From positions 12,489,001-12,553,000 of the forward strand of contig NC_079368.1 of NCBI RefSeq assembly GCF_021018895.1: DNA of 64,000 nucleotides. The letters run 5' to 3'. The DNA comes from Seriola aureovittata (lineage: Eukaryota; Chordata; Actinopteri; Carangiformes; Carangidae). The notes below the pieces were generated by a model. That model was not told the origin of the DNA. It was given only the letters and a program-made list of their open reading frames with translations, and did not search any database. Positions 13,601-38,754 of this stretch are shown here, piece by piece (within the stretch, counting starts at the first letter, position 1; every line of letters begins with the position of its first letter). The position numbers and the translations under genes were made by a program.

Positions 13601-15559
13601 AGATGAAGAGCCTCAAAATCCCTCCTCACGGCTACTCTCCCGGTCAAGTATGAGAACAGTTGTTTGAAGTGGAAAATATTGTACATGTTTTGAGAGTGCA
13701 ATGACGGGTTAACAAAACAGTTACAGCAGGATGGCCAAATACATTGCCTGCATATAGGGGGCACCTTCAAGGTCACACCAGCCTGTGCTTGACATTTTTC
13801 TTCTCAGTGTCTTCAGAAATATCCTGTGTTATGATCCTAACAGGTTGCCTGAGAGTTACTGGCACAGTGCCAAGAATGCCTGACAAAAGAGGTATACATA
13901 CATCCACACCCACACACCTAGACACACACCATCACATAATTTACCGATCTCTCCAAGTCATCTTACAGTAACAGATTGTTACTCATAAGCGGTTTGCTTT
14001 GTTTAATTGCTCACACCAGTAGCAACATGTATTGATCGTCTTATCTGGAGGAAGAAGCTGGTGACAAAGACAGAGTCAGAGAGAGAGAGACCTCTGTGAT
14101 CTCTGATACAGGCAGCAATATTATGTCAGGCATGTCTGTGATGTGACATCTATTGTTCTGCCACGGACGCTCCCAGTGCTGCCACCGACATGTGTCACCC
14201 GTTAAATAACTGCACCACACCTTTCTGTCCCATCAGTAGTCATGATACATTCAGTCTGATCTGACCAGTAACAGCTATTGAATGTTCTCCGTCTGTGGCT
14301 CTAATACATATGTCATTTTCCATTGCATATCTGTGTTGATACAATTTACTTCTATATTGTTTTCTATTATATTCTATATGTTCGTCTATATGTTATAACT
14401 AATCCACTTGAAATTCTGACTAATCTCATGCAAACTGCTCCATCTGATGGAAATACGAATGATCTTTAAAATGTTTTACGTAAAACTTGGACTATATATA
14501 TCAGAATAAAATGCAGCATGCTTCTAATCCTTCATAATTGGCTTTGAGTGTTTAATGCAGTGAGTCACTAAACGCATCACAGCCTCACAGTCAATGTTAA
14601 ACCAGTACAGGAGCCTTTAGGTTGCACACTAAGCTTGGTATTTGCATTAGTGTTTAATGTATTAACTGTTAAACTCATTTTAACTTAAGTGTCACTTTTC
14701 TGCCCAAACAGGGGTAATAAAAAATGCCTCTAAATAAAATGGTAGCCTCTGACTAACTGGGCTATAAGTCTTTTTTATTTTGTTTGTTTAGTACAGAAGA
14801 TACATTTTACTCTGAACATAAGAACAATGCTGTGATGTTCAGATTCAGATTTTCTGACTGCATGTGGCAACGCTGGAAGACAAAAACACTACTCAGTCTC
14901 TGTCCAGGGTGGAATGCATCAGTCTGTGTCAAAAACAGAAAACTTAAATAGTAACTGATGTTTAAAGCCTGTGATGCTGGGTTATTGTTTGGCACTGACA
15001 TTGACGTGCACCTTATGCACACAAACACACACCAACCTCCCTGTGTTGTGATGAAAGAATGGCATGATGTTTGGGATCCGGGATCCTGGATCCCAGCTCC
15101 AAGCAAATATTATTGTGTGAATTGTAAATATGGTTTTGTCAACAGAACACTGCAGACCTGAGCAACCGGACACCTACCTGTTTGTTCTGAACTCAGTTTG
15201 CCAATGTCAGTAACCACTTTACACAGAGAGCAATCATTGGCTCTTCTAATACAAAGGGTGTCACTTCATTCCCTTTGAAGTCTACATATGGCTTATGAAT
15301 GACATTTTTCAATAATTCATCACAAATGATAGAATGCCAACATTGTCATATAGAGAGTAATTGATCATGTTGCAACATCAAAAGAAAAAAACTGAATTGT
15401 GAGGGTACTTAAGAAAACACTCTGAGAGAGGATAGAGTTCACTTATTATCAACATACAGTATACTACAAAGCATGAACTTTGTATCCTTCTCATTTAAAG
15501 CTTGGCAGCTCTTTTAACATCATTTTCAGCCTAAGATGATTTGATGAAAGTTCCATGCA

Positions 15560-15620
<61 letters not shown>

Positions 15621-15752
15621 CCACACACACACATATACACTTACCACAAGGATGAGGGTGCCAAGACACTCTGCCAACGCTTGCCGAAGCAGCATATTAC
15701 GGATCTGGAAGAACCGGGACAGTTTGTCCAAATACAACTTCTGTCTGCCCAT
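10698..15752 (-). CDS. aqp3: aquaporin-3, aquaglyceroporin (6 exons, 300 aa)
   Basis: Plasma-membrane channel for water, glycerol and other small solutes; in fish it is typical of gill and other epithelia. Exons in transcript order: 15752-15645, 12191-12065, 11763-11626, 11484-11369, 11269-11052, 10893-10698. All have consensus splice sites and matching phases, giving 300 aa, close to the usual AQP3 length. The protein starts [19 protein letters not shown]. The two pore motifs are NPA at residues 83-85 and NPARD at 214-218; the Asp after the second motif is the glycerol-channel signature. Loop C has two N-glycosylation sequons (NVT 135-137, NAT 140-142). Intron 1 is large (12192-15644); the other introns are short. 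The window alone does not show whether this is the teleost a or b copy. The neighbour nol6 is as expected for AQP3. Confidence 0.96.
12192..15644 (-). other. aqp3: aqp3 intron 1 (3.45 kb)
   Basis: No exon-like or gene-like sequence seen inside. It ends at a TC/AC microsatellite that lies beside the exon 1 donor. As the first intron of a tissue-restricted gene it may hold regulatory sites, but none can be named from the sequence. Confidence 0.7.
15562..15632. repeat. (TC)n(AC)n compound microsatellite next to the aqp3 exon 1 donor
   Basis: About 24 TC units followed by about 11 AC units. The repeat ends about 12 bases inside intron 1 from the exon 1 splice donor, which is cut after 15645 on the minus strand. 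Confidence 0.95.
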
Positions 15753-15852
15753 GTTTTCTTGCTAGAGGCTGATGAGACTGTGAGAAGTCACACACACAGT
15801 AGGTAGATAAGTTTTCCTGAGTGGCTGTGAGGCTGGGAGGACCGGGCTCCTC

Positions 15853-15859
15853 TTATAGA
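15853..15859 (-). promoter_or_regulatory. aqp3: TATA box of aqp3
   Basis: The minus strand reads CTCTATAAGAGG about 100 bases upstream of the aqp3 start codon. That leaves room for a start site and a 5' UTR of about 70 bases. Confidence 0.6.
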
Positions 15860-15992
15860 GCCAAGATGGGCTTGGACTGGAGACTGGTGCCAAGCATGAG
15901 CTCGGCCCCACCTTCTGCACCACGCCTCCCTGCCTGTCACCGTGTGATTCACACTATTGTTTGTTCACTGGTCCTCTCTCCTTTTCTCTCTC

Positions 15993-15995
<3 letters not shown>

Positions 15996-16023
<28 letters not shown>

Positions 16024-16117
16024 TCGTGTGCACGCACACAGACACACACACATACACACATACGCACTCGCACATACGCACTCGCACACACACACACACT
16101 CGTGTGCACGCACACAG

Positions 16118-16160
<43 letters not shown>
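15996..16160. repeat. complex AC microsatellite with an internal duplication
   Basis: AC tracts interrupted by a unit with the core ACTCGTGTGCACGCACACAG, which occurs twice, at about 16022 and about 16098. The block has expanded as a higher-order unit rather than by simple dinucleotide slippage. It generates false His-Thr and Cys-Val frames. Confidence 0.9.
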
Positions 16161-16163
<3 letters not shown>

Positions 16164-16993
16164 TCTTTACATTGCTATACTTGTGAGCTCCATCATTAAC
16201 CTCACTCATTGCATACCTGCAACCCATATCTTGTCCAAACAATACTCCAGTTCTCACATTTGTTTTATTTTTTAAACTTCTGGTTCATTATGTATTCATA
16301 ATGTACCTAGAATTTTGGATTTAAAAATATGTTGACAAATGGTTACTTACTTGCGGGGTTTGGAAATCTGCCTTGAGATCAGGCAGCTAAAGGAACAGAA
16401 AAACTTCCTGATGACACCTCTTCTCTCTCCCTCAGATCTGAATTTAGTAAACGACACTTCATAATAAGTGTGACAGCAACCTTTCTCTCCATCTGGGAAT
16501 TGTATTTGTTTCTTGTTCTATTGATTGTGATTATATTTAATCAAATATACATTTAGCGATAATGTTATCTTGCACACTTAATGTGGTAAAACCTAATTTA
16601 CAATGTTATCTGTGTTGTCTGATTTGATATTAAACTAAAACCAAACTGAGCTTTACCTGTTTGCCACTTTCAACATTCCTAGAATCAGCTGAATCCAACA
16701 TTTCTGCTTTTTTATTCCTTCTCTGTTTTGCAGTAAGTTTATTTCTTAGATTATGCAAATAAATCACATATGGAAAAGCATAGCCTTACTGTACAGATAG
16801 AAAGGAGAAGCGCCTGCACTGCAACATCCGCTGTTGTAGCCTGTATCCACCATAATCCACCAAACTCCATATTATTAAAATGAACAGAATCCTAAATCAA
16901 ACCTTAAACCCAAACACTGAATTATAAAATGCCCAGCTTGGATCCTCCACAGCCTTGTGAAGGATTTGGTCCTCATAAGAGTAGAAATAAAGC

Positions 16994-17000
<7 letters not shown>

Positions 17001-17038
<38 letters not shown>
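17001..17038. repeat. (AC)n microsatellite
   Basis: About 19 AC units in intergenic DNA. Confidence 0.95.
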
Positions 17039-17040
<2 letters not shown>

Positions 17041-20000
17041 TGTAATCCATACCTGTTTGCAGCTCGTACTGGTTCATTCCCACCCGTTCACAGACATCCT
17101 TCTCTTTTCCCTCTCTGTCCCTCACCTCATTTTCTCTGACCTGTTCTTTTGTCCCCTGTCTGAAACCTCATCACCACATATTATACCTTCTTTGTCTGGT
17201 TTCAATAGAGGTGTGAGAACATTTCCACTTTTATAAGCACAGAGACATGCCTCTATCAGTAGGAATCAGTGCACCATTTCTTTACGCTGTTTGGAGTTCT
17301 TTTGTTTTGTTTGGGCTATTCCTATTTTACTGCGACTGTGGAGTACAGTATCAGCTTGGATCACCTTCACATTAGACTGCAAAACAATTTTGTGCACATA
17401 CTGAAAGTAAGAGTTTACTAGATACTTATGAAATCAAATTCCTGAGCCAATATAAATGTATATCTTTTGTTAAAATATTCCACTTTGCTGGAATACCGAA
17501 CGAATCTCAGCGCAAGCACGGCTAAACAGTGGTTCAGCAAATTCTAGATATGCGACATGTGTGATCACTGAAGAACCCTGAGGCGATCTGAGTCATGTCT
17601 GTCACAATGCCGGCGTCAACCAACCAACATGCGTCATGAAAGTTGTGCAACTGTTCACAGAGAACTGTGTAAATGCAAACTTCACGAGGAAGGGGGGGCA
17701 TGGAAGCAGATGTCAGGTATGCTGATATATGAGAGTCCTGTTTTCCCAGGATTCTGAGTAAGATTTCAGTGAAAACATTGCACGTGTATTGAATATTTTA
17801 TGGAATAATTGGATGGCACTAAGAGCCAGGAACTTTCAGTTGAGAGGACAATATAAACTGAAAGATAGTGGGTCAGTGTGGCGGGTGTGATCATTGACCC
17901 ACCCTGAGGTTCCTCCCACAGTCCAGTGACTGCAGGTCACCTGGATTTACCACAAGTATGAATGTGAGTGCGAGGCAACTGACTTTTGGAGTCAGCCTTG
18001 TCTGACTTCCTCTCCAAGTTTTTTTCTCTTCTTTCTACGCTGTGAATATCTGAACAGGTTTCAGTGCCCATGGTCAGTGAAGGGAACAGATTTGGAAATA
18101 TGCTTGATTTGTTTGGCACTTTACACAAAAAACATTTTTGTAGAGTCTCACTGGATTGTTTTCCCTTCATCTTGTGGTGCGTATTAATTTCAAGGCATCT
18201 ACGCATTTGATAGCTTGCTTCAAAATCATAATCTTTCTAAAATCCTAAAATTTCTACTAGTATTTGTCCTGTAAACACTTTATCTTCAGCAGCCTTTTTC
18301 CATACAGTGACAGATTTAGGTGCATCTGTGCACACATTTTACTTGACCGCCGATTCCAGAAGGAATCCCATCTAGCAGACCAGGGAAGCTGCATTTTTGG
18401 GCCACATGGTTTTAAGCAACTTTTCCTGGAATAGTTTGCTGAAAAACAGGAGAGTAAATGGTAAAGGAAAAAAAAAGAATGGTATTACCCACAAACATTA
18501 GGGAAAGCTAGAATCCCAACCAAAATCATATCTCTGTCCGCATTCTGGGAAAAATAAGTTTTAACAATAAAAAGTTACTGTTTAATACATATTGTTTTTT
18601 CTTGTTCTCTTTCTTTTCTTTCAAAACTCTAAGGTCCTAAGGAAATGGCATGGACGCCTGTTTTGAATGTCCGTGATTGATGGGCAATATGTAGGCTACC
18701 ATGTGTCTACCAGATGTGTTTGTCTGCAGTAGGAGTGCCAGTGTGGCAGTTGTTTTCCATCAGGTGCTGGAAGTCAGGACAGGTGCAGACAGATGAAGAA
18801 AGATTGATATCTCTACGACAGACGGCGCAAGTTAACACACTGCCTCTGGCCAGACAGAGACACTGAAATTAGAGGATTAATACACCGGAGTTCTAGACCT
18901 AGAGCAGGAAATTGTAATTGTCCAGTTCATCATTTCAAATCTTCTATTTTTTGATCTCTTAAGGAAGCTCTATGGTAAAAAAAACAAACCCTTACTTGGT
19001 AGTAGTGTTTCTGTTTTTTCAGCCACTTTTAACCATGTCATGGTCTCAAATATTTTATTAATGGCTGGATGTGTGTAGTTTGCGATACAGCAATAAGCTT
19101 TATTTGATAACTGAATGTGTGGCCTGGCAAAAAGCCCCACGATGTCAGTTCAAATTGTATTAAAGAGAAATCTGCAGTCATGTCAGGTCTTGATATCAGT
19201 GACTAATGCACAACAATACTTTGACCACATTTGGTGGTACTGTGTTACTTTCTTGCCAGGTCAGGTTCCCAGTAACTGTAAAATTGTGATTATTGTTTGG
19301 TGAATCACTTAAAGGTGTTCACAGGGACACAAATCATCACGATGTCAAGATCAGATGATATAATTTATAACACTCTCTCTCTGTTATATTGAATCCGGTG
19401 CATAGTGCCTAAAGCCTGCCTCAAGTACATTTCCACTTTCTCTGTAATTATGCAGCGCTGTAATCAAAAGAATGTTTTCTCTGTCAACAGCTGCTGAGAC
19501 GCAAACACATACACATCGCATGGCAATTAAGAATTTTTATAAGCTGTAATATTCACGGTGTGAGCAGTTCGTCATCAACCAGTACACGTCATTACAAGTG
19601 TATGTGTCTAACAGTGTTGATACCGCAGATCTACGTATATGCTGGCACAGGACCATTTAATAATGGACACACCTTTTTTTTTTCTTCAGACTCACTGTTA
19701 GCTATAACAAGCTGCCTTTAAAATATTTACAGTAATTAAACCTCTTATATTTCTGTGAACCCCCCCCCCCATGCAACTCAGATTTTATCGCCCTCTCAGT
19801 AACCTGTGGAGGCTGTCCAGCTGAAATCTTAGACAAACGAAGAGAGAGATTGTCACGCAACAAGCGTTCTCACTGTACACCTTTAACTACCATTTCCATC
19901 TGCATCTGGATCACAGATTATAACACAAAGGCCTTCTGTATTCCCTAGTGCATTACTTACTGTCAAGGATGTACACAAGGTGGTTAACCACATATATTAT

Positions 20001-21397
20001 GATAATTTCTTCCCATAAATACAACTCTGCATTTACACATAGCAGATATGCAGGAAAAGCTTAATTGGTGCATCACGTCCTGTAGATCGTCACTGAGGTT
20101 GTGATAAACCAGCAACTGGAGACATAAACAAGATGACAACACAAAGCTTCAATTTACCAGATGCAAATTCTACTGCGGTTCCTGGTAAACCAGAGGAGTG
20201 TGGCAATTCTCTGGTGCTGTGTGTAGAGTGCAGAGGGTGTTTCAGTGGAACAATAAACAAGGAAGAAATGTTTTGCATTTACAGTAATGGGATACAGACA
20301 ATATTGCGTGAGTGAATATAAATTAACTAATGATGAAGACACAGCGATTACACTGGAGTGGACAACTAACCATAAAAAACAGAAATGTAGCAATAAATAT
20401 GTTTGTCAGATTTGTTTTTTGAGTACAGTATGTACATTTATATTTAGTATAGTTGCTACATTTGGTACAATTTGCAACACAAGCAAAGTAAAGGTTATGT
20501 TCTGTAAATATGAGTTGCAGGATTCATGTACAGCTGGCATACATACAGTTTACTGTAAGAACCATCGTTCATCTCTTCTTTGTGATGATAAGGGGCCTGA
20601 TGGAAATGTGAATGTCCTCCCCCTCCTCCTTAAGGCTATTTGATCAGAATTACACTATGCAAGTTTGAACCAGAAGTGTTGTACTGCAATGCTTACATGA
20701 CTCAATTGAGGATTTTACTGTACTGTGACTGTTTTACTGTTCACTGTCTAGTGTTGTGTGTTTGTTTGTTTCATTCAGTCAAGATTCCCTGTTGAGTGTT
20801 TCTTTGATTACAGATTATCTCTCGCTTGTTAAACCAGCAACTTAAGATGGTAGCTCTAAGATCCATTCACAGATTCATTAGAAATTAAATCCAGTCAGAG
20901 TCCCTTTCTAAGAATTTTTAAAAGCAGCTGGCAAGTCAACTGGCATGTCTCTGCTTAATAATCATGTCTCTGCTCTTTTTGCGTTTGTGCTTTGGAATTA
21001 GTCTTATACCGAATGTTGCACAGGCTGCATTACATAGCTGCATCGATGGCCATGGTTCAGAACAGTTTTTAGTGTCTAACCACCAGTTTCAAGATACATT
21101 CAAATTGCTTGTTTTGTCACCAAGCCACCAATCTAACTAAAGATATTCCATTTACTACATCAGAAAACACAGAAAAGCAGCAATTCATCACATTTGAGTA
21201 GCTGGAGTCTCTTTGAAAAATTACTTAAATGATTGATTATTAAAATTGCTGATTGGTTTCTTTGATAAGTGGACCAACAGAAAACTAATAATTTAAGCTC
21301 TACTGTAACAAACAAACACATGCTGATTTGTAAATGTACATTAACAATGACAGATACACTTATTGGTAGGCAGTCAAATCAAAAGATTAGATATGCA

Positions 21398-21403
21398 TTT
21401 ATT
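21398..21403 (-). terminator. nol6: poly(A) signal of nol6
   Basis: TTTATT on the plus strand (AATAAA on the minus strand) lies 254 bases beyond the nol6 stop codon. It is the first canonical hexamer in the right orientation that I found. Confidence 0.55.
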
Positions 21404-21656
21404 GGACATGATACAGCTTCACCGAAACAAACATGGCTGGTCCTCAACATCAACAGTATTAACACATATTATTTGTTAACAAGATGTCCAAAATTCATTC
21501 ATGTTTTCCTTTTTTAATAAGTCGGGCAGAAACAAAATAAATGTATCAATAAACAATCACTAGTGAAAATATCAAATACTAAAATTAATGTATCTGGTCA
21601 AAGTGATGTGTGTATATGTGTGTGTGTGTTTTTGTGTGTATACACATCTGAGTAGT

Positions 21657-35157
<13,501 letters not shown>

Positions 35158-36193
35158 GTCTGATCTGCTTTTAAACTGATGATAAATCCGATATCTTGAA
35201 AGTTTTTATCACTACTGCTTTCGCTTCATCGCGCTCTCACATGTGCATAGGGTCAGTGAAACGTGCTATCAAGCAAAATAATTCCCAGATTGGCCTAGAG
35301 GCGACGGAGGCGACTGGTAATTGGCTCACTGCTCGTCGTGCGTCACGTCGGCTTCAGCAAGGTGGGTTGCACGGTACTCTAGAGCCAGTTTTGTCATGAG
35401 CCCTTACATTTTATTCATTCAGGAATACACAGTGTTCATGCCTGCAATGAATACATTTGTGTCAAAATCAGGTAAAATGTTTATTAAACAAGTGAAATAT
35501 GTTTATTTGAAATATGTTTACATTCATATTATTTGTTGTAACGCTGTTTTACATTAAAAATGTCAAGCTAATACCGTCTAATACAGTTAGAATGTTAGTG
35601 TGTTAAAGAGGCGTTGATTCAGCTCTGCTGTTGAATTGCATTGCATTATACAGAGTGGTTTTTCTGTTGTTTAGTCTACCCTCATTGATTTAAATGGGGT
35701 GGACAAAATAATAGAAACACCTGCCAGTTGAATCAACAACTAAAAATTTCAACAAATAACTGAACATTATAATTTTCATGAATTTAGCAATTATTACAGG
35801 GCTGTTGTTATAGACTACATTGTTTTTAACCAGGTGGACCAAATAATTTCCTTTGGTTTACAATTAAGTTGTTTGTATATGAGTTACATCTGTCTTTCTC
35901 CATCTTTGCTCTATTTTGTGGGAGGCATTGATAGAATGCATATCATACCTTTTACATATACTATAAATATATATCAGTATGAAAGAAATTACAATAAATA
36001 TTTTGTAATCAAAGTGTATCAGGAACTATTTTTTAAAATGTAGTGCAGTATATCTCACTGTATTGCAAATGCAGACTAGCTAACAAATATATGGAAAAAT
36101 GGCTAGAGTGGGAATCTTTTCAAAACACAAATCTTTTACAGTGTACCCTACATTGGACATTATGTCAGATGTTCTTGCATTAGAAGGATTGTT
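35158..36193. other. region between nol6 start and c2orf81 end
   Basis: Contains the nol6 promoter and 5' leader (no TATA box recognised) and then AT-rich DNA. The words GGTGGACAAAATAATAGAAACACC near 35697 match a motif I recognise from decayed fish DNA transposons. No coding exon seen. Confidence 0.45.
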
Positions 36194-36199
36194 TTTATT
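36194..36199 (-). terminator. c2orf81: poly(A) signal of c2orf81
   Basis: TTTATT on the plus strand (AATAAA on the minus strand) begins about 43 bases beyond the c2orf81 stop codon. This would give a very short 3' UTR. Confidence 0.6.
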
Positions 36200-36241
36200 T
36201 CATTAACATATACCACATTCTGTTCTAAATAAATGTCAGAA

Positions 36242-37835
36242 TCAGTTGTCACAGTTATTCGACTGAACCATTGGGGTGAACAGAGATGGTCGGCCTGTGG
36301 TAAACTGATCGACTGAAAACAGTGGCACAGCTATATCACTTTGTATTGGCCTCAGCTTGGTAGACTGGGAAGGAAGTGTAAATTTGAGAGGGTTGCTTTC
36401 AACTGCCTGTGGATCCCGGAGAGAAACACCCTTGGCCAAAACCATTGCATCCAGCCTCAGAGACCCAGAGAATTCCATCCCTTCCTGTCTATGTCTAAAG
36501 GGAGACACTTTCCTCAGAAAGACATCTGCCTCGTTTCTCCTCTGAAACTTTTTTGGCTGATCCTTGGAGTTGGTTAGTGGTGTCAGTTTGGTTACTTTCT
36601 GCTCAGTTTGCTGCCTGTTATATTTTGGTTCTAGTTTGGATAGTCCACTTGGTTTCTTGGAATTGGGTTTTGTATAGTCTTTGTCCACAATCTCATATTG
36701 AGGAAAGATGCAGTGTCGAGGCAGGCATGAGGGATCAAGTCTTGGTATGGGTTGGTAGTCCTTAGGCTGATATAATGGTCCAGTCTTATGGTTAGAAACA
36801 GAATATAACTTATTTTTACCCTCTACCTCCACATACTTTTTCTCTGCTGAGCAGGACAGGACTGGCAGCAATTTGCCTGGGACAGGCTTGGGAGGTAAAT
36901 TGACTTTCTGCTTTTTCTCACGACCAGTTTTTAGTCGTGGCTGAGGACTAAGCACTTTATAGTGCTTGTCAGTCACAGGCCTCCTGGGACTTGTTTCGTC
37001 TTCAGATTGGATTGGAGAGCTGTTTTTTTGAGTCATAATATTACATTGGTGGTTGACCCTTGGCTCTGTTTGTGCTGGGACCTCAAGAATGTCAGCCTCC
37101 TGTTGGAAGTGGATATAGAGATACAGATATACTGCAGATATGGATACAAACAACCTCTTTGTTGAAATGTGAAGAGAAGACTTTCAGAAAAGACATATCA
37201 AGAGTACCTGTTGTGTAGTGGGATGAGGTCGAGGGGTAGCACTGACAACAGGTACACATCCTTGAGCCCAGGCATCAGAAGTTGCTGGCACAGGCTCTGA
37301 GTCTTCAGTTCTACATGCTTCTTCGGGTCCTTCTCCTTCATCTGGGCACAGGATTTGTTGCTCTAGAATTTGTGTGAAGTAGTTCTTGGCCCAAGATGCG
37401 GAAAAAGGTGCTATCTTAAAGGACACCATGGATGTTACATGTACATGTATTATATGTTGTTGAAATGAATGAAAGCAAGATAAATCATTTCATCGGTCTC
37501 TCCATGAGTGGTAATCAATAAGATGATGTTCACACTTAAGTGAAATCAGAATAAAAAAGCGTATAGACCTTTTCATTTTTACCTGTCGTTCAATGTATGC
37601 CTTCAAACAGCCTTCCATGACCTTGCTCAACAGTTCATCCATGATCTCCCCTACTGTCTCCTCTGCATCCTCCTGGCTCAACATGTCCATCCACTGGGCG
37701 CGTGTTAAGCGACCAGGAATGATATCTTCCGCTTCCAGTTCCTGCGCTAGAGGTGGGGTCACTTGGACGGCCGACATACGTCTAGCCCTGTCAGCTTGGG
37801 ACTTTGCTGCTGAACGGGGCATCTTTACTCAGAGG
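36242..37835 (-). CDS. c2orf81: C2orf81 homolog, 434 aa
   Basis: Uncharacterised protein conserved in vertebrates. Coding exons are 37822-37583, 37414-37208 and 37099-36242 with matching phases (80 + 69 + 285 aa). The start codon at 37822 lies 13 bases after a CATCAG acceptor at 37836, and a further non-coding exon appears at about 38290-38254. Family marks: [13 protein letters not shown] and [20 protein letters not shown] in exon 1, [10 protein letters not shown] in exon 2, and [10 protein letters not shown] and LAKGVSLRD in exon 3. These match the order of the mammalian protein as I recall it. The rest is Lys/Pro/Ser-rich and likely disordered. It is divergent from wdr54 across a short promoter with an X-box, which hints at use in ciliated or sperm cells. 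No enzymatic motif is seen. Confidence 0.87.
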
Positions 37836-38253
37836 CTGATGAAACTCAAACAATAGAAGGAAAAACAAAACAAAACATGAATGGCATAATCAAAAAACAT
37901 GTTTTCATTTCATGGGAAATACGTAGTTATATAAAACTATAATGCCCAGAATCTGTTTGATGGAAAAATCGCCTGCATCAACATCATATAGGACAAAAAA
38001 ATAAGACAATGCGTATAGATAAAGCGCAAAAGATAAGCGTGTATTTTAGTTTTTGGTCTTTAAAACCTCACCGCGGTGTTTTGAAACCAAGAAGAAAGTC
38101 AGTCATACGTGTATCATTTAATTTTGGGTAATTATAACCTGTTACATGGCCACACATATCACCATTCGACTGCAACACTGACATGTATAGGTTACATTTT
38201 GCAAATAATTGCTGTTACAACATTAAGAGCTCAAGTCCAAGTAAAAACCTTAC

Positions 38254-38290
38254 CTTGCACTCTACTTTGTATCTTCTGTTTCGTATAGTC
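38254..38290 (-). other. c2orf81: candidate non-coding first exon of c2orf81
   Basis: The minus strand shows GAGTGCAAG followed by a strong GTAAGG donor, with the donor boundary at 38254. The transcription start is not defined by sequence and is placed just before the X-box. It would splice to the acceptor at 37836. Confidence 0.5.
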
Positions 38291-38293
38291 TAC

Positions 38294-38308
38294 GGTTGCT
38301 AAGCAACC
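38294..38308. promoter_or_regulatory. X-box (RFX-type palindrome) in the c2orf81/wdr54 bidirectional promoter
   Basis: GGTTGCTAAGCAACC is a perfect 15-base inverted repeat that fits the RFX X-box consensus (GTTGCC/T, spacer, RGCAAC). It lies between the divergent 5' ends of c2orf81 and wdr54, about 45 bases from the first wdr54-side ATG. RFX factors acting through such sites drive ciliary gene expression in vertebrates. The factor and tissue here are inferred. Confidence 0.75.
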
Positions 38309-38352
38309 GAGCACGCAAGGGTGACGTAGTACGTAGAAGTGGCGTTGTCTCT

Positions 38353-38740
38353 ATGGCTGCGGAGGACGCGAAGGTAATCCTGTTGCTAACGATAGCTAGA
38401 CTTGTGCTTCGTTTACGCTAACTTTATATGTAATGATCCATCACAACAGCGCTAATAGTGGAAGAATCAGTTGTTATGTAGTCTGAATCAAGCGCATGTG
38501 CATGTAGTCACACAAAAGTGACGGTATCTTCTTTTTTAAATACCTGTGTTATTGCAGTTGCTAACACATCTAAAGTTAGCTTGCTGCTACTGTTAAATAT
38601 TTAGCGTTGTCATGTCAAATAATGGTATAAGCCTTTATATCGTTCATTCCACCTAACTAGACTTTAACTGTGGTGACCATTATTTCTTCTCTTAGACTGA
38701 TACCAGATTACGCACTGCCATTCCAAAACTGCGCTGTTAA
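38353..38740 (+). other. wdr54: spliced upstream ORF in the wdr54 5' leader, 21 codons
   Basis: Leader exon 1 ends at 38373 (AAG, then GTAATC) and leader exon 2 starts at 38696 after TTCTCTTAG. Across the join, ATG at 38353 opens MAAEDAKTDTRLRTAIPKLRC, which stops at TAA 38738-38740, 14 bases before the wdr54 start. The open frame across the splice is direct. Translation, or any effect on wdr54, is inferred. Confidence 0.5.
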
Positions 38741-38754
38741 GGTAAGATTGCACG

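Larger units (their letters stand above)
15860..21397. other. intergenic DNA between aqp3 and nol6
   Basis: No supported gene. It holds the complex AC repeat (15996-16160), an AC run at 17001-17038, a short C run near 19760, and otherwise AT-rich unique-looking DNA. The aqp3 upstream regulatory region should lie in the first part. A 36-base exon-like segment on the minus strand (16351-16386) is discussed under findings. Confidence 0.55.

Noticed and set aside
15074..15095. Triple GGATCC palindrome
   Set aside because: A short inverted repeat only; no associated element or function visible.
20287..20643. 118-codon plus-strand open frame
   Set aside because: No recognisable domain or conserved motif; composition is that of AT-rich intergenic DNA.
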